A stretch of 64,000 nt of DNA from Enterocloster lavalensis (lineage in GTDB: Bacteria > Bacillota > Clostridia > Lachnospirales > Lachnospiraceae): contig NZ_CABJCG010000006.1 in the NCBI RefSeq assembly GCF_902364025.1, positions 202,524-266,523 on the forward strand, written 5' to 3'. Under the pieces are notes generated by a model. It was given only the letters and a program-made list of their open reading frames with translations, searched no databases and had not been told where the DNA came from. Positions 16,854 to 25,692 of this stretch are shown piece by piece; within the stretch, counting starts at the first letter, position 1; every line of letters begins with the position of its first letter. A program made the translations under genes and the position numbers.

Positions 16854-18092
16854 CTACGGCTGCCGGTCGTTCTTTACAAAGAGGCAGAACACCGCCGCGA
16901 TCACGGAGCAGCCCAGGAAAATGTACCAGACAAACGAGTAGCTCCCGGTGAGGTCGATGGCCCGGCCCACGATGATCGGCATGATCAGGCTGGCCAGCTG
17001 AAACAGCAGATTCTGGGTGGAAGCCGCCGTGGCCGTGTACCGCTCTCCGGCCAGCATCATGGCCGAGGTGGTGTAATGGGTGGAGGGCAGATAGGAAATG
17101 GCCCCGTAAACGCAGCCCACAACGATCAGTCCCATATACCCCCTCTGCATGGAGAACAGCACCGTCATCACGCCCATGGCCGCCAGGCTCGCGATCAGGA
17201 AATTCCGGTGGGACATACGGCATTTCACCGCGATGGAACCGGACAGGCAGGAGGCGATGATTCCCGCGATGCTGTAGCAGGTGATGATCATACCCCCCTG
17301 TACCGGCGTAAAGCCCAGGCTCTGGGCATAACGGTTGGTCCAGGTGGCGAAGCCCACGGTCACGAACATGAACATAAATCCGCTGACTCCCAGCAAAAGC
17401 TGCTGCTTGTTGGTGAAAAATCCAACCAGCCCTTCCAGCAGCCCGGCCTGTCCCTTCGCTTTGGTGGCAGCCGCCTGCGCCACAGCCGGATTTCCGGCGG
17501 GAACCGCAGCTGTTTTCCGTGGGATGGGCTGTACGAACACGGCCAGCAGCGCCACGATGATCACCACGATGGCTGCCACGATCAGGAACGTATTTCTCCA
17601 GCCCACTGCCTGGTTTAAGGGCGCTCCGATGGACTGGGCCAGGGTGATGCCAAAGGGCGGCGAGGCCAGCACCACGCCCATGGCTGAGGCGCGCTTTTTC
17701 GGCTCAAAGGTGGTTGCCACCACTTTGGAGCACTGGGCCATCACGCAGCCGCTGCTGATTCCCGTGATCACGCGGATGACCAGACCCATCTCATAATTGG
17801 TGATAAATGACATGGCCGCCGTCATCACGCCGCCCAGCACCGTACAAGTAATCAGAATGTACTTCGGCTGATACCGGTCCGCCATAATTCCGCCCGGAAT
17901 CTGCGTCACCAGATAACCGGCGAAAAACGCCGACATGTAAAGGCCCGCCTGTGTGGCGTTGATCCCGAATTCATTGGACACGTCCGCCATCAGGGGACTC
18001 CAGATGTACCGGCTCAAAAATGTAAATGTAAACGCAAGCGTGACTGCCGCGAGGGACAGATAGGGATTTCGCTTCTTTTGTTCTGCTCCCAT
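16854..18092 (-). CDS. MFS transporter, first gene of the molybdenum hydroxylase operon
   Basis: A 412-aa major facilitator protein with 12 predicted membrane segments. The MFS loop motif appears as GGIMADRYQPKYI after helix 2. AAAGGAG lies eight bases before the ATG. It leads the operon for the molybdenum hydroxylase and probably imports its substrate or a related anion. A central cytoplasmic loop rich in A, P and K (about residues 190-220) links the two halves. Expression is likely governed by the divergent TetR gene. Confidence 0.85.
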   Translation of the reverse strand: MGAEQKKRNPYLSLAAVTLAFTFTFLSRYIWSPLMADVSNEFGINATQAGLYMSAFFAGYLVTQIPGGIMADRYQPKYILITCTVLGGVMTAAMSFITNYEMGLVIRVITGISSGCVMAQCSKVVATTFEPKKRASAMGVVLASPPFGITLAQSIGAPLNQAVGWRNTFLIVAAIVVIIVALLAVFVQPIPRKTAAVPAGNPAVAQAAATKAKGQAGLLEGLVGFFTNKQQLLLGVSGFMFMFVTVGFATWTNRYAQSLGFTPVQGGMIITCYSIAGIIASCLSGSIAVKCRMSHRNFLIASLAAMGVMTVLFSMQRGYMGLIVVGCVYGAISYLPSTHYTTSAMMLAGERYTATAASTQNLLFQLASLIMPIIVGRAIDLTGSYSFVWYIFLGCSVIAAVFCLFVKNDRQP

Positions 18093-18166
18093 AACCTACT
18101 CCTTTAACTTTTCGTTATTTTTTTAACACTTTTGGTCAAAAAAAATGGCTGCAGCCCATTTTTAAT

Positions 18167-18192
18167 GCTATACAAAATGCATTCTGTATAGC
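18167..18192. promoter_or_regulatory. Operator-like 26-bp palindrome near the MFS transcription start
   Basis: GCTATACA and TGTATAGC are exact complements around a ten-base centre that is itself nearly palindromic. It lies just downstream of the -10 box at 18197, where the transcription start should be. A second site with the same ATACA-N10-TGTAT plan is at 18301-18320, so both are likely targets of the adjacent TetR protein. Confidence 0.7.
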
Positions 18193-18196
18193 ACCT

Positions 18197-18225
18197 ATAT
18201 TACGGCCTTTTTCGCCATTCGTCAA
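18197..18225 (-). promoter_or_regulatory. Promoter of the MFS/molybdenum hydroxylase operon
   Basis: On the minus strand TTGACG (18220-18225) and TAATAT (18197-18202) are separated by 17 bp. The palindrome at 18167-18192 overlaps the expected start of transcription. Confidence 0.6.
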
Positions 18226-18300
18226 CACTTTTTTGTGATTTTCGCTATTTTTTCACAGCAATATCGCCTTTTCATGATCTTTTATGTCATACCACCAACA

Positions 18301-18320
18301 ATACATATTGCAATTTGTAT
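18301..18320. promoter_or_regulatory. Second operator-like palindrome near tetR
   Basis: ATACATATTG and CAATTTGTAT form a 20-bp palindrome with one mismatched pair. It has the same ATACA-N10-TGTAT spacing as 18167-18192. It lies about 115 bp before the tetR start, suggesting autoregulation. Confidence 0.6.
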
Positions 18321-18436
18321 AGCATAATTATTAACATCCCCCTCAATCTTGCGCCGGAGGTATTTTCCCGGTATAATAAAACCAAGCGCGCGCCTGGCCG
18401 CGCAGCCGCGAGCAAACAGGAAATGGGGAATTGAAA

Positions 18437-19087
18437 ATGGCAAACGAAGCAGAGAACACAAACCTGAAAGCGCAGATTCTGCAGGTAGCGGGGCGCATGT
18501 TTTTGGAGTACGGCTACAGCGGCACCACCTTTCAGAAGATCGCCGATGAGCTTAACATCACCAAAGGCAGCATCACCTACCACTTTAAAAACAAATTCCT
18601 GATCATGGAGATCTTCATCGACGACTTCTTCAATCAGCTGAAGGCCTATATCGACTCCTATCCGGACGAATACCGCAACATCTACTGGCGCTACTGCATC
18701 ATGTACATTTACGCATACCGCCGGATCATGCGCACGCCCCGGAACATCGAGCTGTTCTACCACAAGGATCAGCAGACCCAGTGGCAGACCCACAAGATCA
18801 ACATGGTGTCCCACATCTACGAGCAGATCGAGCAGGATTTCCACAAATCCTACGACATGGCGGACCTGCAGATGAAGGCCTACATGGACATGGGCGCCCG
18901 CTCCCGTCTGTTTTCCGTCTACCAGGAAAACCCCGTCTCCATGACCCTGGACCAATACTGCTACTACCACATCTACCTGATCGGCGCCCTCTGCAAACTG
19001 GACGAGCAGACCATCCAGGAAAACATCCGCTCCGCCTTCCACTTCGCCGACACCCACGAGCCGGAAACCAACTCGATCTTCCAATAA
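18437..19087 (+). CDS. TetR/AcrR family regulator
   Basis: A 216-aa TetR-type regulator. The N-terminal helix-turn-helix is the segment MFLEYGYSGTTFQKIADELN followed by ITKGSITYHFKNK. The C-terminal ligand domain is rich in aromatic residues and unusual in its run of Y and R residues at about 75-105. The ATG at 18437 follows GGGGAAT; a TTG two codons earlier is less likely. Divergence from the MFS/molybdenum hydroxylase operon and two shared palindromes make it the probable regulator of that operon. Confidence 0.88.
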   Translation: MANEAENTNLKAQILQVAGRMFLEYGYSGTTFQKIADELNITKGSITYHFKNKFLIMEIFIDDFFNQLKAYIDSYPDEYRNIYWRYCIMYIYAYRRIMRTPRNIELFYHKDQQTQWQTHKINMVSHIYEQIEQDFHKSYDMADLQMKAYMDMGARSRLFSVYQENPVSMTLDQYCYYHIYLIGALCKLDEQTIQENIRSAFHFADTHEPETNSIFQ

Positions 19088-19113
19088 TTTCTGTTCCACA
19101 GGCAGCCGCAAAA

Positions 19114-19172
19114 AAAATGCCGATTCCCATGCAGCAGAGCCTCCGGCTCCTGGAAATCGGCATTTTAATTTT
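19114..19172. terminator. Bidirectional terminator between tetR and the capsule operon
   Basis: A 12-bp stem (AAAATGCCGATT at 19114-19125, complement at 19155-19166) has an inner GAGCC/GGCTC hairpin. T-rich runs follow on both strands. It can end tetR on the plus strand and the 20-gene polysaccharide operon on the minus strand. Confidence 0.85.
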
Positions 19173-19205
19173 GTCAAATATATCGTTGCGGCGCAGGCCT
19201 GCGTT

Positions 19206-19565
19206 TCAGCGGATCAATCCCATCTGTTCAAATACCCGGCTCCACTGCTCGTCCCCCACTGCTCCGGTAAAATAAAAACTGTCTGCAAATCGTCCGCTCC
19301 GCTTTCTGTACCTCTCATTTTTTGCGACAAAAACCATTGTCATCCGGGGATGAAGCCGCTTTAGGTGCTCCGCCAGCTCCAGCGTGGACTCGGACCATAC
19401 ATTGAACACGCCCAGCCGGACCTCATGCCCCATGGCATAATGAATCATGCGGAAATAACTCTTCGTGACCATAATTTGAGCTTCCACTGTCTCCGGGATC
19501 ATTCTCATCATTATTTCTACCGACTCCTGATTCATATATGTTCCTGCAAACACACTGATATTCAC
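19206..19565 (-). CDS. Hypothetical protein, last gene of capsule operon
   Basis: A 119-aa protein that I do not recognise. It has alternating beta-like and helical stretches (MNISVFAGTYM, VRLGVFNVWSE, MTMVFVAKNE) that could suit a small Rossmann or receiver-like fold, but no catalytic motif is clear. The GTG start overlaps the nucleotidyltransferase stop in a GTGA arrangement, so translation is probably coupled. It is followed by the operon terminator. Confidence 0.6.
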   Translation of the reverse strand: MNISVFAGTYMNQESVEIMMRMIPETVEAQIMVTKSYFRMIHYAMGHEVRLGVFNVWSESTLELAEHLKRLHPRMTMVFVAKNERYRKRSGRFADSFYFTGAVGDEQWSRVFEQMGLIR

Positions 19566-20494
19566 CCGCGCCTCACTCCCGTCATCCCATCGCCATACAT
19601 CCCCTCAGCAATCAAACCGCGCAGCGCCTCCGCCACCAGTTCCCGGTCCTGCCTGTAGGTCACTCCGAACCACCGGTCCCTCGTCTCCAGCACTTTCACC
19701 CTGGCGCGCTTCTCCCTGAGAAGCTGATCCACCACAACCGGCAGCAGGAATTCCCGACGCTCCTTTTCCTCCCCGGTCAGTCCTTCCAAAAATCTGATAA
19801 ACCGCTCCTCCAGGCAGTCAATAAACTCCGGGTAAGCGCCCCACATATTCATGGACACGTAATCGTCCGGCGACAACCGCCGGGCATCGCCGGCTCCGTG
19901 AAGGATTTCCCCGCGCTCATTCATCCGGACATCCGGCGTCTCAGCCACCGCCCTCAGAAATCCCTCCGCGTCCACCGTGCATACGCCCCGGGTCACGCCG
20001 CCGTTTTCGCTCAGCGTATTTTTCAGAATGAATCCGGCCATACACATATCGTACGGAACCGGGTACTTATGAGGCGTCAGAAGATAGGCGTAAATTTTTT
20101 CAAAGGCCTGTCTTCCGTAATAATCGTCCGCGTTAATAACCGAAAAGGGCTCTCTCACCACCCCTCTGCAGCACAGAACCGCCTGGGCGGTTCCCCATGG
20201 TTTTTTTCTCCCCAGAGGAACCTTAAACCCCCTGGGCAGAAAATCCAGAGACTGATATACATATTCCACCGGAACCATCCGGCTGATCCGGTCGCCGATC
20301 ATTTCCCTGAAATCCTGTTCAAGATCACGGCGAATAATGAATACCACCCGGTTAAATCCGGCCTTCAGTGCGTCGCAGATGGAATAATCCATGATCAGCT
20401 CCCCATCAGGCCCAACTTGTTCCAACTGTTTGACTCCCCCTCCGAACCGGCTGCCGATTCCCGCCGCCATAATAATCAATGTCGCATCGTTCAT
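19562..20494 (-). CDS. Sugar nucleotidyltransferase-like protein
   Basis: A 310-aa NTP_transferase-family protein. The nucleotide loop MAAGIGSRFGGGVKQLEQVGP is at the N-terminus, VINADDYYG provides the metal-binding DD pair, and FEKIYAYLL follows. It probably activates a sugar phosphate or another phosphorylated group for the polysaccharide. The start ATG at 20494 follows GGGAGG; a frame reaching 20557 would overlap the acyltransferase gene. The exact substrate is unknown. Confidence 0.75.
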   Translation of the reverse strand: MNDATLIIMAAGIGSRFGGGVKQLEQVGPDGELIMDYSICDALKAGFNRVVFIIRRDLEQDFREMIGDRISRMVPVEYVYQSLDFLPRGFKVPLGRKKPWGTAQAVLCCRGVVREPFSVINADDYYGRQAFEKIYAYLLTPHKYPVPYDMCMAGFILKNTLSENGGVTRGVCTVDAEGFLRAVAETPDVRMNERGEILHGAGDARRLSPDDYVSMNMWGAYPEFIDCLEERFIRFLEGLTGEEKERREFLLPVVVDQLLREKRARVKVLETRDRWFGVTYRQDRELVAEALRGLIAEGMYGDGMTGVRRG

Positions 20495-20516
20495 AACGCT
20501 TTCCTCCCTTTCGTTC

Positions 20517-21530
20517 TCATTGCCGTATCTCCGTTTTAATCCGTCTTTTCCCCACAAGCCACGGGAAATACCGGTTTACGCACGCGCTTATGACCAGCAG
20601 CGCGGATGTGACAAATACCAGCGAGCACACGGTGCATGCCAGCATGGCCCACTGGCTGCCAAGGACCGTCTGATACAGGCCCGCCCTGCGGATCCCCCAG
20701 TCGAACACGTTCCGCACTCTGTCGTGAAACAGATAAAATATGATCGTATTGGCCCCGATGTAAGCGGCCAGCCTTCCGCATTCACAGCGGCGGCAGATGA
20801 AAATCATGATATAGATTCCCGTAAACACGGTCAGATACCAGTAGATGGCGCCTACGCCGTACTCGTTGATATTGACGTACAGTCCGTCTCTGTAAAACGC
20901 CCGCAGCACGAGCCAGAGGTACAGAAAAGCGGCCGGCGCGAACAGCTCCCATTTTTCCACCCTGATCAGTTCTTTCTCATGGTTCCGGCAGGCATATCCG
21001 CACATCATTATAAACATGGCTACAAATACGATATGGATATACCAGCAGGGCGTTCTCTCCATAAAGTGCCGCACATACACAATGCTGGCCTGGCAGCCCA
21101 CAAACGAGAGCAAAAGCCCGCCCCTCTCCTTCATGCATCTGGTGACCGCGTACAGCGGGATGGAGGCCAAAAAATTTACATACAAAAACCACAGCACATC
21201 GCCCTCTCCCCGCCGCTGAAACAGCAGCCGCGACAGGTCCGCCGCCAGAAGTCCGGGGCTGTACGCGCCGGAAAGCAGTGCCCTCACATCCACAAGGTAC
21301 ACCACGGAGAACAACAGAGCCGGCAGCAGGATCGAGCGGACCCTGCGCCTCAGAAAGTCCGGGAAAGGCCTGTCACTGTTAAACACATAGCCTGACAGAA
21401 AAAAGAAAAACGTCAGGAAAACCGGTTTAAACAGGCACCTCAGCAGATCCGGAACATAACTCATATGGGATATCATCACAAACAGAATGCAGATACATTT
21501 TCCCAAATCCACCCATTTAATACGTTTCAT
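20517..21530 (-). CDS. Acyltransferase family 3 membrane protein
   Basis: A 337-aa multi-pass membrane acyltransferase (OafA/WecH type) with about ten membrane segments. The N-terminal motif WVDLGKCICILFVMISHMSY has the conserved aspartate and histidine of the family, and FFFFLSGYVF follows. It most likely O-acetylates sugar residues of the polysaccharide. It lies 22 bp before the nucleotidyltransferase gene. Confidence 0.85.
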   Translation of the reverse strand: MKRIKWVDLGKCICILFVMISHMSYVPDLLRCLFKPVFLTFFFFLSGYVFNSDRPFPDFLRRRVRSILLPALLFSVVYLVDVRALLSGAYSPGLLAADLSRLLFQRRGEGDVLWFLYVNFLASIPLYAVTRCMKERGGLLLSFVGCQASIVYVRHFMERTPCWYIHIVFVAMFIMMCGYACRNHEKELIRVEKWELFAPAAFLYLWLVLRAFYRDGLYVNINEYGVGAIYWYLTVFTGIYIMIFICRRCECGRLAAYIGANTIIFYLFHDRVRNVFDWGIRRAGLYQTVLGSQWAMLACTVCSLVFVTSALLVISACVNRYFPWLVGKRRIKTEIRQ

Positions 21531-21549
21531 CTCAGGCCGCCCTCCGCTG

Positions 21550-24240
21550 TTAGTTTCTGTTTTTTGGTGTCAGTACAATCAAGCCCTCGTATCTTGCGGG
21601 AATATAGATGCGGCCCCTGTCAAGGCAAACCGCGTCGGGATTTCCGTCAATGTAAAAGTTTTCCAGTACCTTGGGGCGAAGCACATCGGAGATATCCGCA
21701 ACTGTCACCTGACCGCTGGCCGCGTCCGTCACCACCAGCCGGTTCCCCTCAATGACCGGATAACCTCTGAGAAATATACGGTCGGGCAGACGGACCAATT
21801 CGCTGGCCTCTATCCGGGTAAAATCTTCGGAAGGCTCGAGTATCCGATATCCGTTTTCACAGACGGCCAGAATCCGTCCGTCCTCCAGCATCGCAAAGCT
21901 GCCCCTGGAAAAGTAATAGGAGGCGTCCTCGCACAGATGGTACTCGTAGGAGCCCTGGTCTTCTTCGGAGAAATCAAATACCGAGATGCCCCCGGCGTGG
22001 GATACCAGAAGCGCCGTTTGGTTGTAATAGCCGCTGCATATATTCCGGTAATACATGGCTCCCGTATTGATGTACTCCCTCAGCACAGGCTGCGCGGGGT
22101 CCGATACATCCAACACCACCAGCAGCGTCAGACGGGTGTGCAGCACGGCAAAATTCCCTTTTGGAGATATGCCGATCTGAAGGCAGGCATTTTCCACGGA
22201 GTCCTTGGGTTTGTAGGAGCTGAGCCTGACAATTTCCCGGTCCCGGATTTCATAAATCCCCATCCCGTCTGCTCCCTCAGCCGTATACAGGTAACCGCCG
22301 TTCATCCGGATATCCCGGACAGCGCTCCCGGTGGGACAGAACGCCAGAAGATCCATCTGAGAGCCGTACATCCGGATACCGTCGCTTCCTGCCGTGTATA
22401 CATATTGCCCGTCCGTGACCGCAGCGTAGGTCTGCCGCGGATTTTTTATAACCCGGGACTCATATCCCTGCGCCGCAATCGTCGAATTTTCATAGCAGTA
22501 TGCGCCGCTTTCCGTTAGCCCGGAAGCGTAATCGGGTTCCGCGTACCGGGCGTAGTGGGCGGCGTACACGTGGGTATCCGTCTTGTTTCCCGCCAGATAG
22601 AGATAGCCGTCCCCCACTGCAACGCCCGAAACCGGGCTTACCGTCATGGCCTCTTTGTCATAGGGAAACACCGACTCCGACTCCTCATAGGCCTGATACA
22701 GTTCTGTTTCCCTGGGAATCGGGATGGTGACCTGGTCGATTTTCACCGGAGCCTTGGGGTCGCTGACATCAAATACATTCAGGCCGTTGAACAGGCTGGA
22801 GAAATACGCGATCCCATGGGAAACCTTCACATTCCAGTAATCAAGCCCGATGTAATAGTACCGGCCGTCCGCCCGGATCGTGGATTGCCATACCGGCTCC
22901 AGGGGATCGGTCAGATCATAGATGCTCACCCCGTTTCCGGTGCCGTATCCCTCGCTGTTGACTGTGGAGTAATCATTTCTGACGGAATGGAATCCCGTGG
23001 AGACGAACAGAGAGCTTCCGTCCGTACACAGGCCGTAAGCATTTCCATCCACCGGAAAATATCCGGCATATACAGGGGCGTTTACATCCGAGACGTCGAA
23101 TATCTCAACGCGCTGCGTTCCCCATACCCCCGCGTACAGATAATTCTTGTACACCGTACAGTCGATGCGCTCGCTCACCTCATCGGATTTAACCGCGGAA
23201 CAAAATACCGGAGTTTCAGGGCTGCCGATATCGTATATCTCAATCCCGTAATACCGGCTGGCGATAAACAGATAGGGACCGCTGGCAAACAGGCCTGAGG
23301 CCAGCTCCAGGGTATCAATCCGGCTCAGCACCCTGGGATTTTGCGGGTCCTGTATATCGATTATGAATACGCCGTTTTCCCTGGAGGCCGCGGCCAGGGC
23401 CTTTCCCTCATGACAGAGCGCCAGTCTGCGCACATTTCCCAGATTTTCCAACACGGATATGATTTTAGGATTGGCGGGATCGCTGATATCCGAGATGGAC
23501 AGTCCATTGTTCACGCCGGTGTAAAGATAGGAATTGTCCGTAACCACATCCACCGCCGGACCTGTGCCGATGCCGTTCTCCCAGCCGATCGAATGAGGCT
23601 CCCAATCCCCGCTGAGATTGTAAATCCCTTTTTTCAGTTCATCCGCTGTACTGACGCCATTCACATTGGCCAGGGTCACATTTCCGATGTGGATCTTCTC
23701 ATAGTCGGATTCCACGTTGAAGCGGATCTGTTCGCCTCCGGTCAGGCCGGTCAGCGCCAGGTCATATTCCGTGGGCTGCACGTTGACGTAACAGACCATT
23801 GTCCTGATCAGCGAATCCCGTTCGTCGTAGATATTTACGGAAATTTCCGTACATTTCGTCTCCGCGTAAGCCTCAAAATGAAGGTAGAGCGGGTCCTCCG
23901 GCTCCAGCTTGGCTTCTTTCCGAATTCTGTAGTAGGCGCTGGCCCTGTTGTTGGTGTAAAAGCTGGCCCTTCTGGCATTTTTTTCAAATTCGGCGGGGGA
24001 AATGATCACCTCTCCCAGCTCTCCTGCCCTTTGTTCTCCCCGGGAGGTTGCGTACAGGCTGATCGATCCCTCTTCCTTCCGCTCCTTTCCCCTCTGCACA
24101 TTCTCCCGATAAACCGCCTCCAGGCTCTCTTTTTTTCGTTGTTCCGCCTTTGTGTACAGCACGCCGGCCGCCGCCAGGCAGATCACCAGAACAATGTCAA
24201 GGACCATAATCCACTTTGAATGTTTGCCGGATCGTCTCAT
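21550..24240 (-). CDS. Large LVIVD-repeat beta-propeller protein, membrane anchored
   Basis: An 896-aa protein with one N-terminal membrane segment (about residues 12-30). A beta-rich domain of roughly 170 residues with carbohydrate-binding-like texture follows, then many LVIVD-type blade repeats with the pattern ISDPxNPxxxS (for example DISDPANPKI, DIQDPQNPRV, DIGSPETPVF, DLTDPLEPVW, DVSDPKAPVK, DVSDPAQPVL). It is probably extracellular and anchored by its N-terminus. It starts two bases after the flippase stop. The role in polysaccharide export, modification or display is unknown. Confidence 0.8.
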   Translation of the reverse strand: MRRSGKHSKWIMVLDIVLVICLAAAGVLYTKAEQRKKESLEAVYRENVQRGKERKEEGSISLYATSRGEQRAGELGEVIISPAEFEKNARRASFYTNNRASAYYRIRKEAKLEPEDPLYLHFEAYAETKCTEISVNIYDERDSLIRTMVCYVNVQPTEYDLALTGLTGGEQIRFNVESDYEKIHIGNVTLANVNGVSTADELKKGIYNLSGDWEPHSIGWENGIGTGPAVDVVTDNSYLYTGVNNGLSISDISDPANPKIISVLENLGNVRRLALCHEGKALAAASRENGVFIIDIQDPQNPRVLSRIDTLELASGLFASGPYLFIASRYYGIEIYDIGSPETPVFCSAVKSDEVSERIDCTVYKNYLYAGVWGTQRVEIFDVSDVNAPVYAGYFPVDGNAYGLCTDGSSLFVSTGFHSVRNDYSTVNSEGYGTGNGVSIYDLTDPLEPVWQSTIRADGRYYYIGLDYWNVKVSHGIAYFSSLFNGLNVFDVSDPKAPVKIDQVTIPIPRETELYQAYEESESVFPYDKEAMTVSPVSGVAVGDGYLYLAGNKTDTHVYAAHYARYAEPDYASGLTESGAYCYENSTIAAQGYESRVIKNPRQTYAAVTDGQYVYTAGSDGIRMYGSQMDLLAFCPTGSAVRDIRMNGGYLYTAEGADGMGIYEIRDREIVRLSSYKPKDSVENACLQIGISPKGNFAVLHTRLTLLVVLDVSDPAQPVLREYINTGAMYYRNICSGYYNQTALLVSHAGGISVFDFSEEDQGSYEYHLCEDASYYFSRGSFAMLEDGRILAVCENGYRILEPSEDFTRIEASELVRLPDRIFLRGYPVIEGNRLVVTDAASGQVTVADISDVLRPKVLENFYIDGNPDAVCLDRGRIYIPARYEGLIVLTPKNRN

Positions 24241-24242
24241 CT

Positions 24243-25664
24243 TTATTTATCCGCCTTTCTCTTCCTGCGCAGAATATTCAACAGCAACACTCTGTTGCGG
24301 TACCCGTAAACTGCCGTCAAAAGTGCCGCAAAACCGTATCGGGCGGCGGTGTATGGATACAGGCAGACAAAGCCTCCCGCGCCGGCGCACACGCCGGCCA
24401 GAGACAGATACATAAACCGGTTGTGATACAGCTTGATTTTCATGATCTTTGTGGTTATAAAATAATGAACGGTCATCAGCGCAAAGTAACTGAAGCAGGT
24501 GGTGCATCCTGCCGCTACAAAACCGTACCGCGGGATAAAGATCCAGTTAAGCGCCAGGTTCAGCGCCGCCGCCATGGCGGTTCCCATGGCAATGTATCCT
24601 GTCTTTTTCAGATGAAGCTCGATATGTTCATAATTTGCGAAAACGAATTTGCACACCAGTCCAAGCGCAATGGGAGCCACCACCCACCTGCCCTCCATGT
24701 AATGATTCCCGCCCAGAATCCATATGGCCTCCGGAGCCGCCGCTATGCACATCAGGCCGATATATCCGCCAAAGACCACCAGCGGCTTTACATTTTCCCT
24801 GATGGCTTTGTATTCTCCCGCGGCAAAGGCATCGTGAAACCACGGAAGCCACGCCTGATTCACGGAATCAAAAAACAGGCTGATCAAAATCGCAAACTGG
24901 TAGGCCAGCGTATAGATTCCCGCCATCGCCGGACCCTTGAACCTGGAAATCATAATTCGGTCCGACTGAGCCAGTATGTTCAGGGAAACGCTGTTCAATA
25001 TGAGCGGAAGGGAGATGGTCAGTCCATACAGAAAATAAGTTCGATTAAAACACAAAAAACGGTTTTTGACAGACCGGAACCAGAACCCCAGAGACAGCAC
25101 CGCCATGGGCAGCACCGCGCCGAAAATCCGGCCGTAATACCGGTTTTCCCTCATGCAGCTCAGGGCCATGATGGACACCGCCACGGATCCCACCGCGATA
25201 AACGCGGTGATCAGAATGTTTTCGCGGTATCGGTACAGGTATTTATACTTTGACTGATACAGCAGAACCGTCGGGGCGCACATGAGATACGCAATCAACA
25301 GAAGGACCATGGGGCGCTCCATACCCATAATAGCGGACACAGGCCCCAGAAACAGAAGCGCCCCGCCTGCAAGTACCAGACAGTTGACCAGTGCCAAAAG
25401 CTGCATCGCCCCTACGTACTCGTCCAGTTTGCCCGGAAAATCGATTTTTGCCCTGCCGATGCTGTATGTGAGATTTAAAGAGCAGAATACCACCAAAAGC
25501 GAATACCACGATGTGAAAATGGAGGCCATACCATAATCCTCCGTGCTCATCATTCTGGTAAATATCGGCGTTGTCAAAACCAATATGGCCTTGGCTGCTA
25601 TGTTTGAAACCGTATACCACACTCCCGCTTTAAATGCGTTCTGCTTGTTTCCCTCTGCTGTCAT
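24243..25664 (-). CDS. wzx: Polysaccharide flippase (Wzx-like, MATE/MOP superfamily)
   Basis: A 473-aa protein with 12-14 predicted membrane segments and the typical flippase start VWYTVSNIAAKAILVLTTPI. It moves lipid-linked repeat units across the membrane. Position between the pyruvyl transferase and the propeller protein within the operon agrees with this. The length is standard for Wzx. Confidence 0.87.
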   Translation of the reverse strand: MTAEGNKQNAFKAGVWYTVSNIAAKAILVLTTPIFTRMMSTEDYGMASIFTSWYSLLVVFCSLNLTYSIGRAKIDFPGKLDEYVGAMQLLALVNCLVLAGGALLFLGPVSAIMGMERPMVLLLIAYLMCAPTVLLYQSKYKYLYRYRENILITAFIAVGSVAVSIMALSCMRENRYYGRIFGAVLPMAVLSLGFWFRSVKNRFLCFNRTYFLYGLTISLPLILNSVSLNILAQSDRIMISRFKGPAMAGIYTLAYQFAILISLFFDSVNQAWLPWFHDAFAAGEYKAIRENVKPLVVFGGYIGLMCIAAAPEAIWILGGNHYMEGRWVVAPIALGLVCKFVFANYEHIELHLKKTGYIAMGTAMAAALNLALNWIFIPRYGFVAAGCTTCFSYFALMTVHYFITTKIMKIKLYHNRFMYLSLAGVCAGAGGFVCLYPYTAARYGFAALLTAVYGYRNRVLLLNILRRKRKADK

Positions 25665-25692
25665 TTTACGTTCACCCTCTTATGCTCCGTTT

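Larger units (their letters stand above)
18093..18436. other. 344-bp divergent regulatory region between MFS and tetR
   Basis: It holds the operon promoter (18197-18225), two matching palindromes (18167-18192 and 18301-18320) and the tetR leader. No gene is seen. The part nearest the MFS gene is rich in T and A runs. Confidence 0.7.

Noticed and set aside
18287..19177. 296-codon minus-strand frame antisense to tetR
   Set aside because: It covers tetR, its operator region and the terminator; composition fits antisense of tetR.
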